From Thiohalomonas denitrificans (lineage in GTDB: Bacteria; Pseudomonadota; Gammaproteobacteria; Thiohalomonadales; Thiohalomonadaceae): a stretch of DNA of 64,000 nt. The notes beneath the pieces are model-generated. The model was not told the DNA's origin. It made no database searches and saw nothing but the letters and a program-made list of their open reading frames with translations. This document shows positions 26,063 through 35,436 of this stretch, in pieces. Within the stretch, counting starts at the first letter, position 1. Every line of letters begins with the position of its first letter. The stretch lies in NCBI GenBank assembly GCA_020725115.1, contig DYFR01000012.1, forward strand, positions 1 to 64,000, given 5' to 3'. Position numbers and translations under genes: made by a program.

Positions 26063-27508
26063 TCACACCGCCCTGCAGAATAGAGCGCGGCGGCGACGCC
26101 AGCCGATCACCACCACCAGCAGCGCAAACATAGCCACCAGCACCAGCCAGGGTGCGCGCACAGCGTATACCACCGGCGTCAGTACGCCGCGTACCACAGC
26201 ACGCAGTCCATCACGCTCGCGGATGTAATCGGCCACGGGCGGTGAGTATTCATAATACTGCTCGACGAACCAGCGTCCCGGCGCATTGGTGAGCAGGTGG
26301 CGATCCCTGAAGTCGCGCAACGTGGCTACGTGTTCCTCAATCGGAGAGCCATAGGCCGCAGTGGCGATGAAACAACCAGAGGACGTGGCCGACGCGCCTT
26401 GCCCGCCTTTCACGGGAGCAACCCGGGTGACGGCAACTTCCACCGGGCCTGTGCTTTTGGGCAGCAACACCGTCAGCCTGACTATTGAGCCTGACGGCCC
26501 GGTCAAACGGTACTGCACCTCACCTGGCTCCAATGTCGAGACCCTCTCGCCATCAATCATCAGAAGGTGAGACCCTTCCAGGATACCGGCCTGTGCTGCC
26601 GGACCATTTTTCACCGGATACAACATATGGTTCTTGCTGGCGCCGGGGGAAAAATCGGTACCGTTGGGGTAATAGATATTGGTCCCGATATTCCCTTCCC
26701 CCAACGGCCCATAGAGCACCAGCGTCTCCTGCACCGGCTCCAGTTCGGTAACCTCGCGGCAGGGATAGCCCATGACACTCACGCCATACACGGCACGATA
26801 GCGTCGTTTGGTGAACTGCGCCGTCATGCGGGTACCGTCGAGACTGATTTCGCCCTCGAAACTGCCGCTGTCTGCCGGAATCACACAATCACCCAGCTTG
26901 TATTCCCCGCGGCGCCAGTCGCCCCGCATCAGACTGCCACTTACTTCAGCACGCATGCTGAATGCCGCCTGGGTACTGACCGGCATGATCATACGACCGA
27001 CCAGCGGAACAAATATTTCCTCTGCATCGGTATCGCCGATCGATTTTGCATTATTCGACAGGGTCAGCTTTCCATCCGCCATCTGCACAACATATCTGCC
27101 GCCACTGCCGGCCCACTGGCCGGACATGGACTGGCGCACCGTGGTCTGCTCCTGGCGGAACTCCAGCTTGATAATTTCATCACGCACCTTTTGTGCATCG
27201 GCCGCGCCTGGGGCCAAATGCAGGTAGCGGTTATAGCTTTCGATGGCACCAGCCAGATCGCCGGCCTTCGAACGCACCATGCCGAGATTGAAATGAATGT
27301 CCGGCCAATCGGGGGCAAGGCGGGCAGCCTGCTCCAATTCGTGTATGGCAAGGCGCAGATCCTGCGGCGACTTGGCCATTTCCAACGCCATTTGACCGCG
27401 CAGCAGGTGACGGCGCGCCTCATCGGACACCTCCTGCGCCATCACCACCATCATGGTTGCCAACCACATCGCAAAACCGATCACCGACCACCCGAGCCTG
27501 CTTTTCAT
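26063..27508 (-). CDS. CFI-box-CTERM protein with TPR and PDZ-like domains (copy 2)
   Basis: 481 residues. Signal peptide (about 1-25), TPR helices (about 27-105; [20 protein letters not shown]), a beta-rich middle with cysteines, and a PDZ-like domain (about 295-360; [17 protein letters not shown]). Then comes [20 protein letters not shown] near residue 405, the CFI-box, with downstream [19 protein letters not shown], a membrane helix ([19 protein letters not shown]) and a final RRRR cluster. Box, helix and basic end make up a C-terminal sorting-signal layout, known as CFI-box-CTERM. It is a tandem paralogue of the upstream gene (27565-29019). Confidence 0.88.
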   Translation of the reverse strand: MKSRLGWSVIGFAMWLATMMVVMAQEVSDEARRHLLRGQMALEMAKSPQDLRLAIHELEQAARLAPDWPDIHFNLGMVRSKAGDLAGAIESYNRYLHLAPGAADAQKVRDEIIKLEFRQEQTTVRQSMSGQWAGSGGRYVVQMADGKLTLSNNAKSIGDTDAEEIFVPLVGRMIMPVSTQAAFSMRAEVSGSLMRGDWRRGEYKLGDCVIPADSGSFEGEISLDGTRMTAQFTKRRYRAVYGVSVMGYPCREVTELEPVQETLVLYGPLGEGNIGTNIYYPNGTDFSPGASKNHMLYPVKNGPAAQAGILEGSHLLMIDGERVSTLEPGEVQYRLTGPSGSIVRLTVLLPKSTGPVEVAVTRVAPVKGGQGASATSSGCFIATAAYGSPIEEHVATLRDFRDRHLLTNAPGRWFVEQYYEYSPPVADYIRERDGLRAVVRGVLTPVVYAVRAPWLVLVAMFALLVVVIGWRRRRALFCRAV

Positions 27509-27564
27509 TTTCTCACCCCTGTTCGGTGCAACTGTCGCACCAACATCAATACCTGACCGAATCG

Positions 27565-29019
27565 TCACTGCGCCAATGGATGAACACGACGCCCATATCG
27601 CCAGTACCCCAAGGCAGCGAGCAACCCCGCCAGCACCAGCAGTGCCAGGAGTGGATACCGGATCGCCTGTACCACCGGTGCCAGAAGACTACGCACCACA
27701 GCGCGCAAACCCTCTCTCTCACGGATGTAATCGGCGATTGGCGGCGAGTGCTCATAGTACTGCGCGACAAACCAGCGTCCCGGCGCGTGGGTCAGCAGAT
27801 GCCGGTCGCGGAATTCGCGCAACGTCGCCACGTGCACCTCGAACGGTGAGCCGTAGGCGGCGGTGGCGATGAAACAGCCGGATGATGTGGCCGACACGCC
27901 TTTCTTCGCGCCTACGGCGCCGGCATCTGCCTGCTGTGTCGCAACCATCGCCGCCAGATCGGCACGCGTCAACGTCAAATCCTCTGACGTCCCGCTGCCG
28001 CCACGCTCGATGCGCACCACCACCGTTGTTCCGGGCTCACCACGCAGTCGCTTGATCACATCCACACCACGCAGGCCGCGCGATACCTGGCCATCAATGG
28101 TCAGAATTCGATCCCCGCTGCGCACGCCCATTTGACTGGCCGGTCCGCCGGGGAATATCCGTATCACTTCAGGCACGGCATCAACCGTGTCAAAGCGCAG
28201 TTCCATTCCCACGCCGCCGGTCGGCAAGGTTGGCTCCAGTGCCAGTTCGGCCTGCTGCGCTTCCTTCGCGCTCACCCCCGTGCAGTTCTCCAACCCCCAA
28301 AACACCCCGGTATAGTCGGCACGATAAGTGGTGCGGGGAAACCTCAGAACGATCTGCGTCCCCATATCATTCACCTTGCCGGAGAACTCGCTACGCTCCA
28401 GTGGTACATCGCAACCGGAGCGCCCTTCGATGAAGGACTCTCGGGTAACGATGCCCTTGATGTTCGCCCCCGTGATCTGTCCCTCGAAGCGATGAATCAC
28501 ATCTGGCAGCTGCGAAGCATGCGCAACATCTCCCACCAGAACGCCACCATGGAAGATCACCTGCACCGGGGCAGGCCGGCTGCTTCCCTCGGCCGTAAAG
28601 CGGTCGCCCTCCACGCGTACCGTATACCCGCTCCAGATACCCGACAGTGACTGGGCCTGGGCGGTACGCTCCTGCATGTATTCGAGGGCGATGATCTTGT
28701 CGCGCACCTTGGCAGCATCGACCGCCTCCGGTGCCAGCACAAGGTAACGTTTTAAGCTGGTAACCGCTGCACCGGGATTGCCCAGTTTTTCCTGCACCAC
28801 GCCGAGATTGAAGTGAGGATCCGCCCACTGCGGCGCCAGACGTGCCGCGTGTTCCAGCTCTTTCACCGCATAGCGCAGATCATCCATTGTCTTGGCCATC
28901 TCGATGGCGGTGCGCCCGCGCACCATATAGCGTCGCGCCTCTTCCGGCACGTCCTGCGCCCAGGATGACATCGACAACACCAACAACACGCCGACCAGCC
29001 ACGCCGTACTAATTCTCAT
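27565..29019 (-). CDS. CFI-box-CTERM protein with TPR and PDZ domains (copy 1)
   Basis: 484 residues. Signal peptide (1-21, ending SWA), TPR repeats (about 25-105), a beta-rich middle, a PDZ domain (about 275-350; [19 protein letters not shown]), then [20 protein letters not shown] near residue 400 with [19 protein letters not shown]. It ends in a membrane helix ([19 protein letters not shown]) and basic YGRR. Start and end regions match copy 2 closely while the middles differ, so the two may bind different clients. Ten bases separate it from the upstream coiled-coil gene. Confidence 0.88.
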   Translation of the reverse strand: MRISTAWLVGVLLVLSMSSWAQDVPEEARRYMVRGRTAIEMAKTMDDLRYAVKELEHAARLAPQWADPHFNLGVVQEKLGNPGAAVTSLKRYLVLAPEAVDAAKVRDKIIALEYMQERTAQAQSLSGIWSGYTVRVEGDRFTAEGSSRPAPVQVIFHGGVLVGDVAHASQLPDVIHRFEGQITGANIKGIVTRESFIEGRSGCDVPLERSEFSGKVNDMGTQIVLRFPRTTYRADYTGVFWGLENCTGVSAKEAQQAELALEPTLPTGGVGMELRFDTVDAVPEVIRIFPGGPASQMGVRSGDRILTIDGQVSRGLRGVDVIKRLRGEPGTTVVVRIERGGSGTSEDLTLTRADLAAMVATQQADAGAVGAKKGVSATSSGCFIATAAYGSPFEVHVATLREFRDRHLLTHAPGRWFVAQYYEHSPPIADYIREREGLRAVVRSLLAPVVQAIRYPLLALLVLAGLLAALGYWRYGRRVHPLAQ

Positions 29020-29029
29020 GTTTCTCTCC

Positions 29030-30025
29030 CTAACGCCCCAGTCGTCCCATCAATTCGCCGGCCCGCTGCGGATCGGCCTGATACTGCGCCTCCATTTGCT
29101 GTAGACGTTGTTCGTCCTGCGCCAGTTGCGCGCGCTCGCGCCGATGCCGCTCCAGCTCCTGCTTCAGCTTTTCCTGTTCCGCCTTGGCCCGCTCCAGTGC
29201 CTCGCGTGCCTGGCGCTGCGCATCGCTTTCCTCTACCTTGCCGGCGGCAGGCGCGACCTTCAACTTCAGATTGGCCAATTCACGCTCCTGGCGTGTAGCC
29301 TCCTGCTCACTCGCCTGCAGCTGCTGTTCCAGTGCACTGATCTGCTGTTCGGTCTGCTGACTCTGCTGCCGGTTGACCTGCTGCCGCTCAAGCAGGAGCG
29401 AGCGAAATTTCTGCTGCATCTCCACCGGCGTCGGTGCCGGCGGCTCCGGCACCCTCACAGCACCGTCCGGCAATCTGAGGCCACCGGCGCCCTGTGCCCC
29501 CAGCTCGGCCTTGGCCCGCGCCTCCTCGTTGGTCTTGGCCCGTGTCGCTGCATCGCTCCAGGCGGCACTGCCCTTGAGCTGATCCAGCCCGACACCCCCG
29601 GCCGGCGGCACCGGCTTGAGGCTCAGTCCGCTGGTACCACCACCATCGTCCAGCCCCTTGAATTCGTGCAGCGTACCTTGCATAGCCTCGCGAAATTTCT
29701 GTTCCTGCAGTTTGAGCTGCGCCTCCTTCTGCGCCTTGGCCTTGGCCTCAGCCTTGGCCTGCTGCTCGGCCTGCGCCTTGCTCTGTGTCGCGCCCGGTTT
29801 CTGCTTGGCACTCGGGCTGTCAAAGCCGAAGCAGCCGATGGAATCCGCCGGCTGCAGTTTCTGCGCGCGCGCCGCCTCACAGGCCGCCTTGGTGGGGAAA
29901 CAGCAATAGGTGGACTGGCCGGTATGCTTGACGATCACCGGCGAATAGGCGATCCACCAATCAGCCTGCACGCACAAGGGGACAGCCAGCAACAGGCCAC
30001 TCATGGCATGACGCAGAGTGATCAT
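29030..30025 (-). CDS. Secreted coiled-coil protein with Cys-rich N-terminal segment
   Basis: 331 residues. Signal peptide 1-22 (ending VQA) followed by a cysteine-rich segment ([20 protein letters not shown], then [10 protein letters not shown]), a low-complexity Ala/Lys/Gln linker and two long coiled coils (about 75-105 and 205-320, Gln/Glu/Arg-rich). No enzyme motif. It probably scaffolds or spans periplasm. Start ATG 30025 overlaps the FecR-gene stop by ATGA. I do not recognise a named family. Confidence 0.75.
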   Translation of the reverse strand: MITLRHAMSGLLLAVPLCVQADWWIAYSPVIVKHTGQSTYCCFPTKAACEAARAQKLQPADSIGCFGFDSPSAKQKPGATQSKAQAEQQAKAEAKAKAQKEAQLKLQEQKFREAMQGTLHEFKGLDDGGGTSGLSLKPVPPAGGVGLDQLKGSAAWSDAATRAKTNEEARAKAELGAQGAGGLRLPDGAVRVPEPPAPTPVEMQQKFRSLLLERQQVNRQQSQQTEQQISALEQQLQASEQEATRQERELANLKLKVAPAAGKVEESDAQRQAREALERAKAEQEKLKQELERHRRERAQLAQDEQRLQQMEAQYQADPQRAGELMGRLGR

Positions 30026-30945
30026 TCTTCCCCATCCTCGCGCCACCAGCGCCGCGTCGTGTTCCAGTCGATGGCCGTTACCGCGAGCGGCTCGCCCTGC
30101 CGCATCACCAGGCGTTGCCCAGCCTCGACCATCACGGCGCGGCCGCCATCCGATGGCATTGCCTCTACCATGCCGGCGAGCACCAGTAACTCGGTACTGC
30201 CATCCGCTGCCTGCCGCACGGCGAAGCGGGTACCGCGCACGGCGAGGGCCGCTGTCGGTGTACGCACTTCCATGCGCTTCATGCGGATCAGCAGCGGATT
30301 AACTGCGGCGAAGAATGCGCCACGACTCAGATCCACCACTGCATTGCCCAAATCGTCCAGCGTCAGTTGCAACTCGGTATCGGCAGCAATCTGTGCTGCG
30401 GTAGCACCATCCTGCAACATGAACTCCGCGCCGCTGTTGGCGCCGGTACGCAGGCGATCACCGGAGCGCAGCGGCGCAGCACGGTCTCCCGCCAACGCCA
30501 TCCAGGCACCCTCAGCGTTGCGGCGTTCGACCTGGCCACGCTGTTCGACGACGGCAGCATTGATCGGCTGCTCGGCATTGTGTTCCAGCAGGCGTCGTGC
30601 CAATGTCAGGCTCTTGCTGGCCCGCCGCAAATCCTGCGCAAATCCGGCACACAACTCGCGATAGCCTTCGTAGTTCTCCCGGCCCACCGCCACCGCCTCG
30701 CGCGCTGTCGCCTCAGCGGCGCGATCCTTGCTACTGAGCGCCAGACGCAAGGCACTTTCGGCATCACGCAGGGTCTGCTCGGCATGTGCCACCCCGCGCG
30801 CGCACATGTCGACATCCCGCTGCAAGCGTTGCTCGCGGGCGGTGAGCACACGCAGGATGCCATCCACGGGCGCTGCAACCGCTGTCATTGCCAACATTTG
30901 CATGCCCGCCAGAACCAGAATGAGAAAAATCCCCCGCCGCATCAT
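30022..30945 (-). CDS. FecR-domain periplasmic protein, first gene of the CFI-box operon
   Basis: 307 residues. Signal peptide (about 1-25, ending AVAA), a helical coiled region (about 30-120) with lone cysteines, then a FecR domain (about 130-250) with SGDRLRTGANSGAEFMLQDG and VRTPTAALAVRGTRFAVRQA. No FecI sigma factor or TonB receptor is adjacent, so this is not a classical iron-signalling FecR; such orphan domains occur in secreted proteins. A TTG at 30960 could start five residues earlier; I prefer ATG 30945. It heads a five-gene run to 25670. Confidence 0.83.
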   Translation of the reverse strand: MMRRGIFLILVLAGMQMLAMTAVAAPVDGILRVLTAREQRLQRDVDMCARGVAHAEQTLRDAESALRLALSSKDRAAEATAREAVAVGRENYEGYRELCAGFAQDLRRASKSLTLARRLLEHNAEQPINAAVVEQRGQVERRNAEGAWMALAGDRAAPLRSGDRLRTGANSGAEFMLQDGATAAQIAADTELQLTLDDLGNAVVDLSRGAFFAAVNPLLIRMKRMEVRTPTAALAVRGTRFAVRQAADGSTELLVLAGMVEAMPSDGGRAVMVEAGQRLVMRQGEPLAVTAIDWNTTRRWWREDGEE

Positions 30946-31074
30946 CTGCCCCGTTGCCAAAAAATACTGCTGCTTACGCCCATCCTCTCATGATGAACCT
31001 GCCTCACCGCCCTGTGAAGCCATGGCCGTAAAAACGGTATTGCCTGTATGCCGCACTGGGGTATCCTTAAGACC

Positions 31075-32256
31075 ATGAGAGTCTTACGCCATTCCCTCCT
31101 CATCCTCTGCGGCATCGCCGGACTTGCCGCCTGCTCCACCAGCGATATGCTGCGCGTGGCCACCAGCGGCAATCCTTCCGCCGCCGCCTCCAATCTCGCT
31201 GCGGCGCGGGCGCAGAGCTATCAGCAGAATCCCCTCCGCCTGGTGCAGGACCTGCAACAGGCACAGCGCAACTATAAAAAGCTGACGGACTTCCTCTCCG
31301 GCAAGGCGGGCGCGCAGTGGGGCAACCGGGAAGTGGTCACCCCCAGCAACAAGCGCTACGTCAAATACACCCAGAACTACATGAGCCGCGCCATCGTGCA
31401 ATTCGATCGCGGCCTGGTGACGGTGGAAACATTGGATCCGGCGCGGCCGGAACAAAGCCTGAAGAATGCCATCGTCACCACCCTGCTGACGCCGGACGAC
31501 CCGCGCGCGGTGGATCTGTATTCGGACAAGAGCGTGGCCCTCTCCGGCCGCCCCTATCTGCATGGTCTGGTGTTGGATCAGCAGGGCCGCACCATCGATA
31601 CGCCGGCACTGGCGGAGGGTTATGCCGAGCATCTGCTGCGCACGGCACAGCAGACCCGCCAGGTGGACACCGAGCAGGGCAGCAAACGTGTGCACTATGT
31701 ACAGATCACCATGGTGCGTGACTATGAGAATCGCCAGGCCCAGCGTTATGCCGCCAGCGTCGACAAACACGCCCGGCAATACGGCGTGAGCAAGAGTCTG
31801 ATCTATGCGGTGATGAAAACCGAGAGTGCGTTCAATCCTTTCGCGGTGAGCAGCGCGCCGGCCTACGGACTGATGCAACTGGTGCCGGAAACCGGCGGCC
31901 GCGATGCCTACCAGAGGGTGAAGGGCTACGCCCATACCCCGAGCAAGGACTATCTGTTCGACCCGGACAACAACATCGAGCTGGGTACCGCCTATCTCAA
32001 CATCCTCGATCAGCGCTACCTGGCGCGCATCGAGCATCCGCTGACACGCGAATACTGCATCATCGCCGCCTACAACGGCGGCGCCGGCAACGTATTCAAC
32101 ATGTTCTCCAGGGATCGGGCCAAGGCACCGGACGTGATTAATTCACTGTCGCCGGCAGAGGTGTATCGCCGTCTGCGCGATGAACATCCGCGCGACGAGA
32201 CGCGCCGCTACCTGGTCAAGGTGCTGGAGGCGCGGCGCGAGTTCGTCAACATCTGA
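31075..32256 (+). CDS. mltC: Membrane-bound lytic murein transglycosylase C
   Basis: 393 residues. Lipoprotein signal with lipobox LAAC near residue 19, an N-terminal MltC/DUF3393 domain and a C-terminal SLT domain (about 235-375): catalytic Glu in YAVMKTESAFNPFAVS, then APAYGLMQLVPETGGRDAY and CIIAAYNGGAGNV. It cleaves the glycan backbone to 1,6-anhydromuropeptides at the inner face of the outer membrane. ATG 31075 is preferred to 31048. Convergent with the MepK-like gene; a CGCAGAGGCGC repeat separates them. Diverges from the FecR gene. Confidence 0.94.
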   Translation: MRVLRHSLLILCGIAGLAACSTSDMLRVATSGNPSAAASNLAAARAQSYQQNPLRLVQDLQQAQRNYKKLTDFLSGKAGAQWGNREVVTPSNKRYVKYTQNYMSRAIVQFDRGLVTVETLDPARPEQSLKNAIVTTLLTPDDPRAVDLYSDKSVALSGRPYLHGLVLDQQGRTIDTPALAEGYAEHLLRTAQQTRQVDTEQGSKRVHYVQITMVRDYENRQAQRYAASVDKHARQYGVSKSLIYAVMKTESAFNPFAVSSAPAYGLMQLVPETGGRDAYQRVKGYAHTPSKDYLFDPDNNIELGTAYLNILDQRYLARIEHPLTREYCIIAAYNGGAGNVFNMFSRDRAKAPDVINSLSPAEVYRRLRDEHPRDETRRYLVKVLEARREFVNI

Positions 32257-32267
32257 CGGCACGTTTA

Positions 32268-32395
32268 CCGCAAAGGTGCAAAGAACTTCCAACATTTGAC
32301 GCAGAGGCGCAGAGGCGCGGAGAACACGGCGTTGATGAATCTGCGTCTCTGCGTTGGATTTTTGGTTTAACGCTTCGTGTTCTTTGCGCTGTGTA
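32268..32395. repeat. CGCAGAGGCGC-family repeat, two nested hairpins
   Basis: Outer arms GCAAAGGTGCAAAGAAC and GTTCTTTGCGC, inner arms GACGCAGAGGCGCAG and CTGCGTCTCTGCGTT. It fills the gap between two convergent cell-wall genes. Confidence 0.78.
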
Positions 32396-32396
32396 T

Positions 32397-32945
32397 TCAA
32401 CCCCGCCAGGTACGGAACGGGCCGGTGTCGAGATGAATAAAATCTGAGCGGGGATAGTAGCCGACACCGCCGCCGCGCAGCTGGCGCGCGGCGCGCAGCA
32501 GATGTTGCAGTGCATCACCGGGCAGATGCACGTCGATGGCCCGGCCCTCCATGTGCAGACTCTTCTTCGCCACCCCCGTACTGGCCTGGCTCAACAGGGC
32601 ATTGGTCTGCGGCGAACGATAGGCTGAAATGACTTCATAGGGACGCTCCAGCCCCAGACCCTGCTGCAGACGGAACAGCAGATCGAGCAGTCGCGGCTCC
32701 ATCATGCCCGCCTCGCCGCTGCGGTGATCGCGCAACAGGTGATTGATGGCGGTGATTTCGTCGGCCACGTAGTACCCGTCCTGCCAGTAGGCGGCGCGCA
32801 GGGATTCGCCGGTATGCAGGTTGACGAAGGCCAGGCGGCGCTCGCCGCGAACGGCCAGTGCCGGACCAGCGCATGTCGCCAGTGCGGCACCCAGCCCCAA
32901 CGTCAGCAAGCGGCGACGGCCAGTGGAAACGGGTGATGTTTTCAT
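32397..32945 (-). CDS. YcbK/MepK-like murein endopeptidase (DUF882, peptidase M15 fold)
   Basis: 182 residues. A Tat-type signal (TGRRRLLTLG) suggests folded export. The M15-like core keeps SAYRSPQTNALL, SLHMEGRAIDVHL and SDFIHLDTG, supplying the His-Asp-His zinc site. E. coli MepK (YcbK) cleaves 3-3 crosslinks made by L,D-transpeptidases, and an LdtD-type gene is immediately upstream in the same direction (11 bp gap), so maker and cutter of the same crosslink are co-transcribed. ATG 32945 chosen for the Tat signal. Confidence 0.9.
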   Translation of the reverse strand: MKTSPVSTGRRRLLTLGLGAALATCAGPALAVRGERRLAFVNLHTGESLRAAYWQDGYYVADEITAINHLLRDHRSGEAGMMEPRLLDLLFRLQQGLGLERPYEVISAYRSPQTNALLSQASTGVAKKSLHMEGRAIDVHLPGDALQHLLRAARQLRGGGVGYYPRSDFIHLDTGPFRTWRG

Positions 32946-32956
32946 GGCGATAAATT

Positions 32957-34645
32957 CTACGGATTTGCCGTCCTGACCGCGACGACATCTGTCGCATTTT
33001 CCATCCATGCCCCATACAGGCGCTGATCGCGACCATAAATGTCGTCACGGAGCTGCAGCAGACCGCCCTCATCCACCCAGGCGGTCCAGTAGGTGAGGTA
33101 GATCGGTATCGGTTGCGGCAGCGTCAGACCCAGCGGCCTGCCCTGGGCGATGGCCGCCTCCAGGCCGGCACGGCTCCAGCGCTCATCGTCGGCCAGCAGA
33201 TAGCGCGCCAGTTCCAGCGGGTCTTCGAGGCGGATGCAGCCTGAGCTGAAGGCCCGGGCCGGCTGGCTGAACAGGCGGCGGTCCGGCGTATCGTGCAGAA
33301 AGATACCGTAGCGGTTGGGCAGCATGAACTTGATCTGACCCAGGGCGTTGTGCGGCCCGGGTTCCTGGCGCAGGGTATGGGGAAAGCTGTCGCCGTCCAC
33401 CGCCGCCCAGTCGATGGTGGCGGCATCCACCTCGCTGCCGTTGCCATTCAGGCTGCTGAACACACGCATGCCGAGCCGCGCGAGATGATCCGGCTCCTGA
33501 CGCAGGCGCGGCAGGATGTCGTCGCGAAAGATGCTGCGTGGCACATACCAGTAAGGATTGAGCACCAGCGAGGTCATGGCACTGGCGAACACCGGCGTCT
33601 GCCGGTAATCACGCCCGACGATGACGCGCATGTTCAGTATCGGCTTGTCCACCTCGATCAGCTGCAGTTCGTAGCCCGCCATATTGACCAGGATATGACG
33701 CGGCTCCAGCTGTCGCGGCAGCCAGCGCCAGCGCTCCATGTTGGCCTCGATCTGGCGGATGCGTTCCTCCACCGGCACATTGAGCGCCGCCAGGGTAAGC
33801 TCCCCCACACTGCCGTCTGCATGCAGGCCGTGGCGACGCTGGAAGCGCTGCACCGCCCGGCGCAGGGTGGAATCGAACAGCTCCGGTTCGGCGCCATGCT
33901 CCCGGGTCAGATCACCCGACAACTGCAGGCGCCGGCGCAGCTGTATCACCCGCAGTTCCCGTGCACCGGAACGCAGGATGACGCCATCCGGCACCTGCGG
34001 CCAGCCACCGCGTTCCGCCACGAGGCGATACTCCTGCAGCGCACTGCGCAGGCGGCGATAGCCGGCGTGGGGAGGCGGCAGATCGGCGAGTATGCCGGCG
34101 AGGTTTTTCTGCGTCAGCCCCTGCTGCAGCAGCAAGGAGGCATCAAACGGGGTGTGCGGAATGAACCACTCGCCGTCGGCACGGCGCGGGTCAAGCCGGC
34201 CGCTGCGGGCATTGTGGCTGTAATGGAGAAAGGCGTCGGTCAGCAACAGATCCAGCTGCGCCAGTTGCAACGGGTCATCGATTTCACCGAACAGGCGTTG
34301 CTCGATGGCGGCCAGCGGATAGTCCTGTAACGGCAACCCTTCTTCTCCGGCCCGGCGCAGGATCTGCACCAAATCACCGGCCTCGATGCATACCCCCTCG
34401 TGGTCGAACCATATCGGGCGGAAGTCGCGTTGCCAGTAGAAACGGCTCACCAGATCCGGCAGTGCCAGCTGTGCGCCATCCACCCACTCGGCGCCGTTGA
34501 TGGCAACCACATAACGGATCAGATCGGTGGTCTGCTCCAGCACCGCATCGGTGACTGGCCAGTGCAACGGTGCGGCATGCAGCGGCTGCAGGCACAACAG
34601 CAGCGCACAAGCCAGCAGCGCGTTACGCACCGAAGTACAGCGCAT
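32957..34645 (-). CDS. L,D-transpeptidase of the YcbB/LdtD type
   Basis: 562 residues. Signal peptide 1-24 (ending LHA), a scaffold domain, a peptidoglycan-binding helical domain (about 245-285; LRRAVQRFQRRHGLHADGSV) and a YkuD catalytic domain (about 310-490) with IFLHDTPDRRLF and the active-site SSGCIRLEDP. It makes 3-3 crosslinks in peptidoglycan in the periplasm. Its start codon lies inside the last 23 bases of the thioredoxin-like gene, so translation is coupled. Followed by the MepK-like endopeptidase gene. Confidence 0.93.
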   Translation of the reverse strand: MRCTSVRNALLACALLLCLQPLHAAPLHWPVTDAVLEQTTDLIRYVVAINGAEWVDGAQLALPDLVSRFYWQRDFRPIWFDHEGVCIEAGDLVQILRRAGEEGLPLQDYPLAAIEQRLFGEIDDPLQLAQLDLLLTDAFLHYSHNARSGRLDPRRADGEWFIPHTPFDASLLLQQGLTQKNLAGILADLPPPHAGYRRLRSALQEYRLVAERGGWPQVPDGVILRSGARELRVIQLRRRLQLSGDLTREHGAEPELFDSTLRRAVQRFQRRHGLHADGSVGELTLAALNVPVEERIRQIEANMERWRWLPRQLEPRHILVNMAGYELQLIEVDKPILNMRVIVGRDYRQTPVFASAMTSLVLNPYWYVPRSIFRDDILPRLRQEPDHLARLGMRVFSSLNGNGSEVDAATIDWAAVDGDSFPHTLRQEPGPHNALGQIKFMLPNRYGIFLHDTPDRRLFSQPARAFSSGCIRLEDPLELARYLLADDERWSRAGLEAAIAQGRPLGLTLPQPIPIYLTYWTAWVDEGGLLQLRDDIYGRDQRLYGAWMENATDVVAVRTANP

Positions 34646-34958
34646 AGGGCCGCTCCAGTGCCTCGGCCAGTTGGGCCGGCGAGAAATTGCGCGCCAGCCG
34701 CAGCAGCTCCTGGCCGTCGAAATACACCGTCAGCGTCGGCACGGCAAACACCGACTGCTGCGCCGCCAGTTCCGGCGCTGCGGCACAATCCACCAGAGCC
34801 ACGGCGATGCGGGGAAACTCACGCTGCAGCAATGCAATGACGCGTGGCTTGAGCACCTGGCACACAGCGCAGTCAGGGCCGCTGAAATACACGGCAGCGA
34901 CAGAACTCTGCTGCAAAAAGCCTGAAAATTGCGCGCTGGATTCGAGTAGGGTCGGCAT
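34623..34958 (-). CDS. Thioredoxin-like protein
   Basis: 111 residues, no signal peptide, so cytosolic. Thioredoxin fold with redox motif CAVC near residue 30 (YFSGPDCAVCQVLKPRV), cis-proline in VFAVPTLTVYF and the C-terminal helix LAEALERPY. The atypical CAVC sequence suggests a narrower partner than general thioredoxin. Overlaps the following LdtD-type gene by 23 bp. ATG 34958 is chosen; a longer frame exists upstream but passes through the divergent neighbour. Confidence 0.83.
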   Translation of the reverse strand: MPTLLESSAQFSGFLQQSSVAAVYFSGPDCAVCQVLKPRVIALLQREFPRIAVALVDCAAAPELAAQQSVFAVPTLTVYFDGQELLRLARNFSPAQLAEALERPYALYFGA

Positions 34959-35006
34959 ACCGTGTTTTGACGTAGGGCGGCAGGTTCGTGATAATACCCA
35001 AAGACC

Positions 35007-35405
35007 ATGCAGGAGAATCAACTTTTGTCGGATTACAGCCAACAGGAACGGGAGCAGCTGGCCACCCTCGTCATGGGCATACTGGCCGACTGGAACATTC
35101 GTGAAGAATACCAGATCAACCTGCTCGGCCTGCCGGAAGAAACCGCCACCCGCGAGTTGACCAGGTTCAGCCGCGGCAAGGCACTGCCCGATGACAACGC
35201 GCTGCTGCAGCGCGCCGTGCACCTCATCGGCATCCATCACGCGCTGCACGTGGTGTTCCCGCTCAATCCCAAGATGCCCGGCTTCTGGCTTACCACCCGC
35301 AATCGCTACTTTCGCGGCCAACCGCTCACCGTGATGCTGGAAGAAGGTCTCGCGGGCATGGATCGGGTCTGGCGCCACCTGGACTGCACCCGCAACTGGG
35401 AATAA
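35007..35405 (+). CDS. Stand-alone MbcA/ParS/Xre-type (DUF2384) protein
   Basis: 132 residues. The C-terminus (WLTTRNRYFRGQPLTVMLEE, then GLAGMDRVWRHLD and NW) follows the toxin-binding domain of MbcA/ParS antitoxins, and the N-terminal half is helical. A RES-type toxin gene normally follows such a gene; here the next gene is a TSUP permease 31 bp on, and no toxin is nearby. So it may be a regulator or orphan antitoxin. The assignment rests on the C-terminal pattern. Confidence 0.6.
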   Translation: MQENQLLSDYSQQEREQLATLVMGILADWNIREEYQINLLGLPEETATRELTRFSRGKALPDDNALLQRAVHLIGIHHALHVVFPLNPKMPGFWLTTRNRYFRGQPLTVMLEEGLAGMDRVWRHLDCTRNWE

Positions 35406-35436
35406 GCACCGCGGCGGGGCATAATCCGCCCCCACC

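Noticed and set aside
30022-30945. FecR of an iron-uptake surface-signalling system
   Set aside because: No FecI-type sigma factor or TonB receptor gene is adjacent, and the operon contains envelope-sorting proteins instead.
35007-35405. Complete toxin-antitoxin pair
   Set aside because: Only the antitoxin-like half is present; the neighbours are a thioredoxin-like gene and a TSUP permease.
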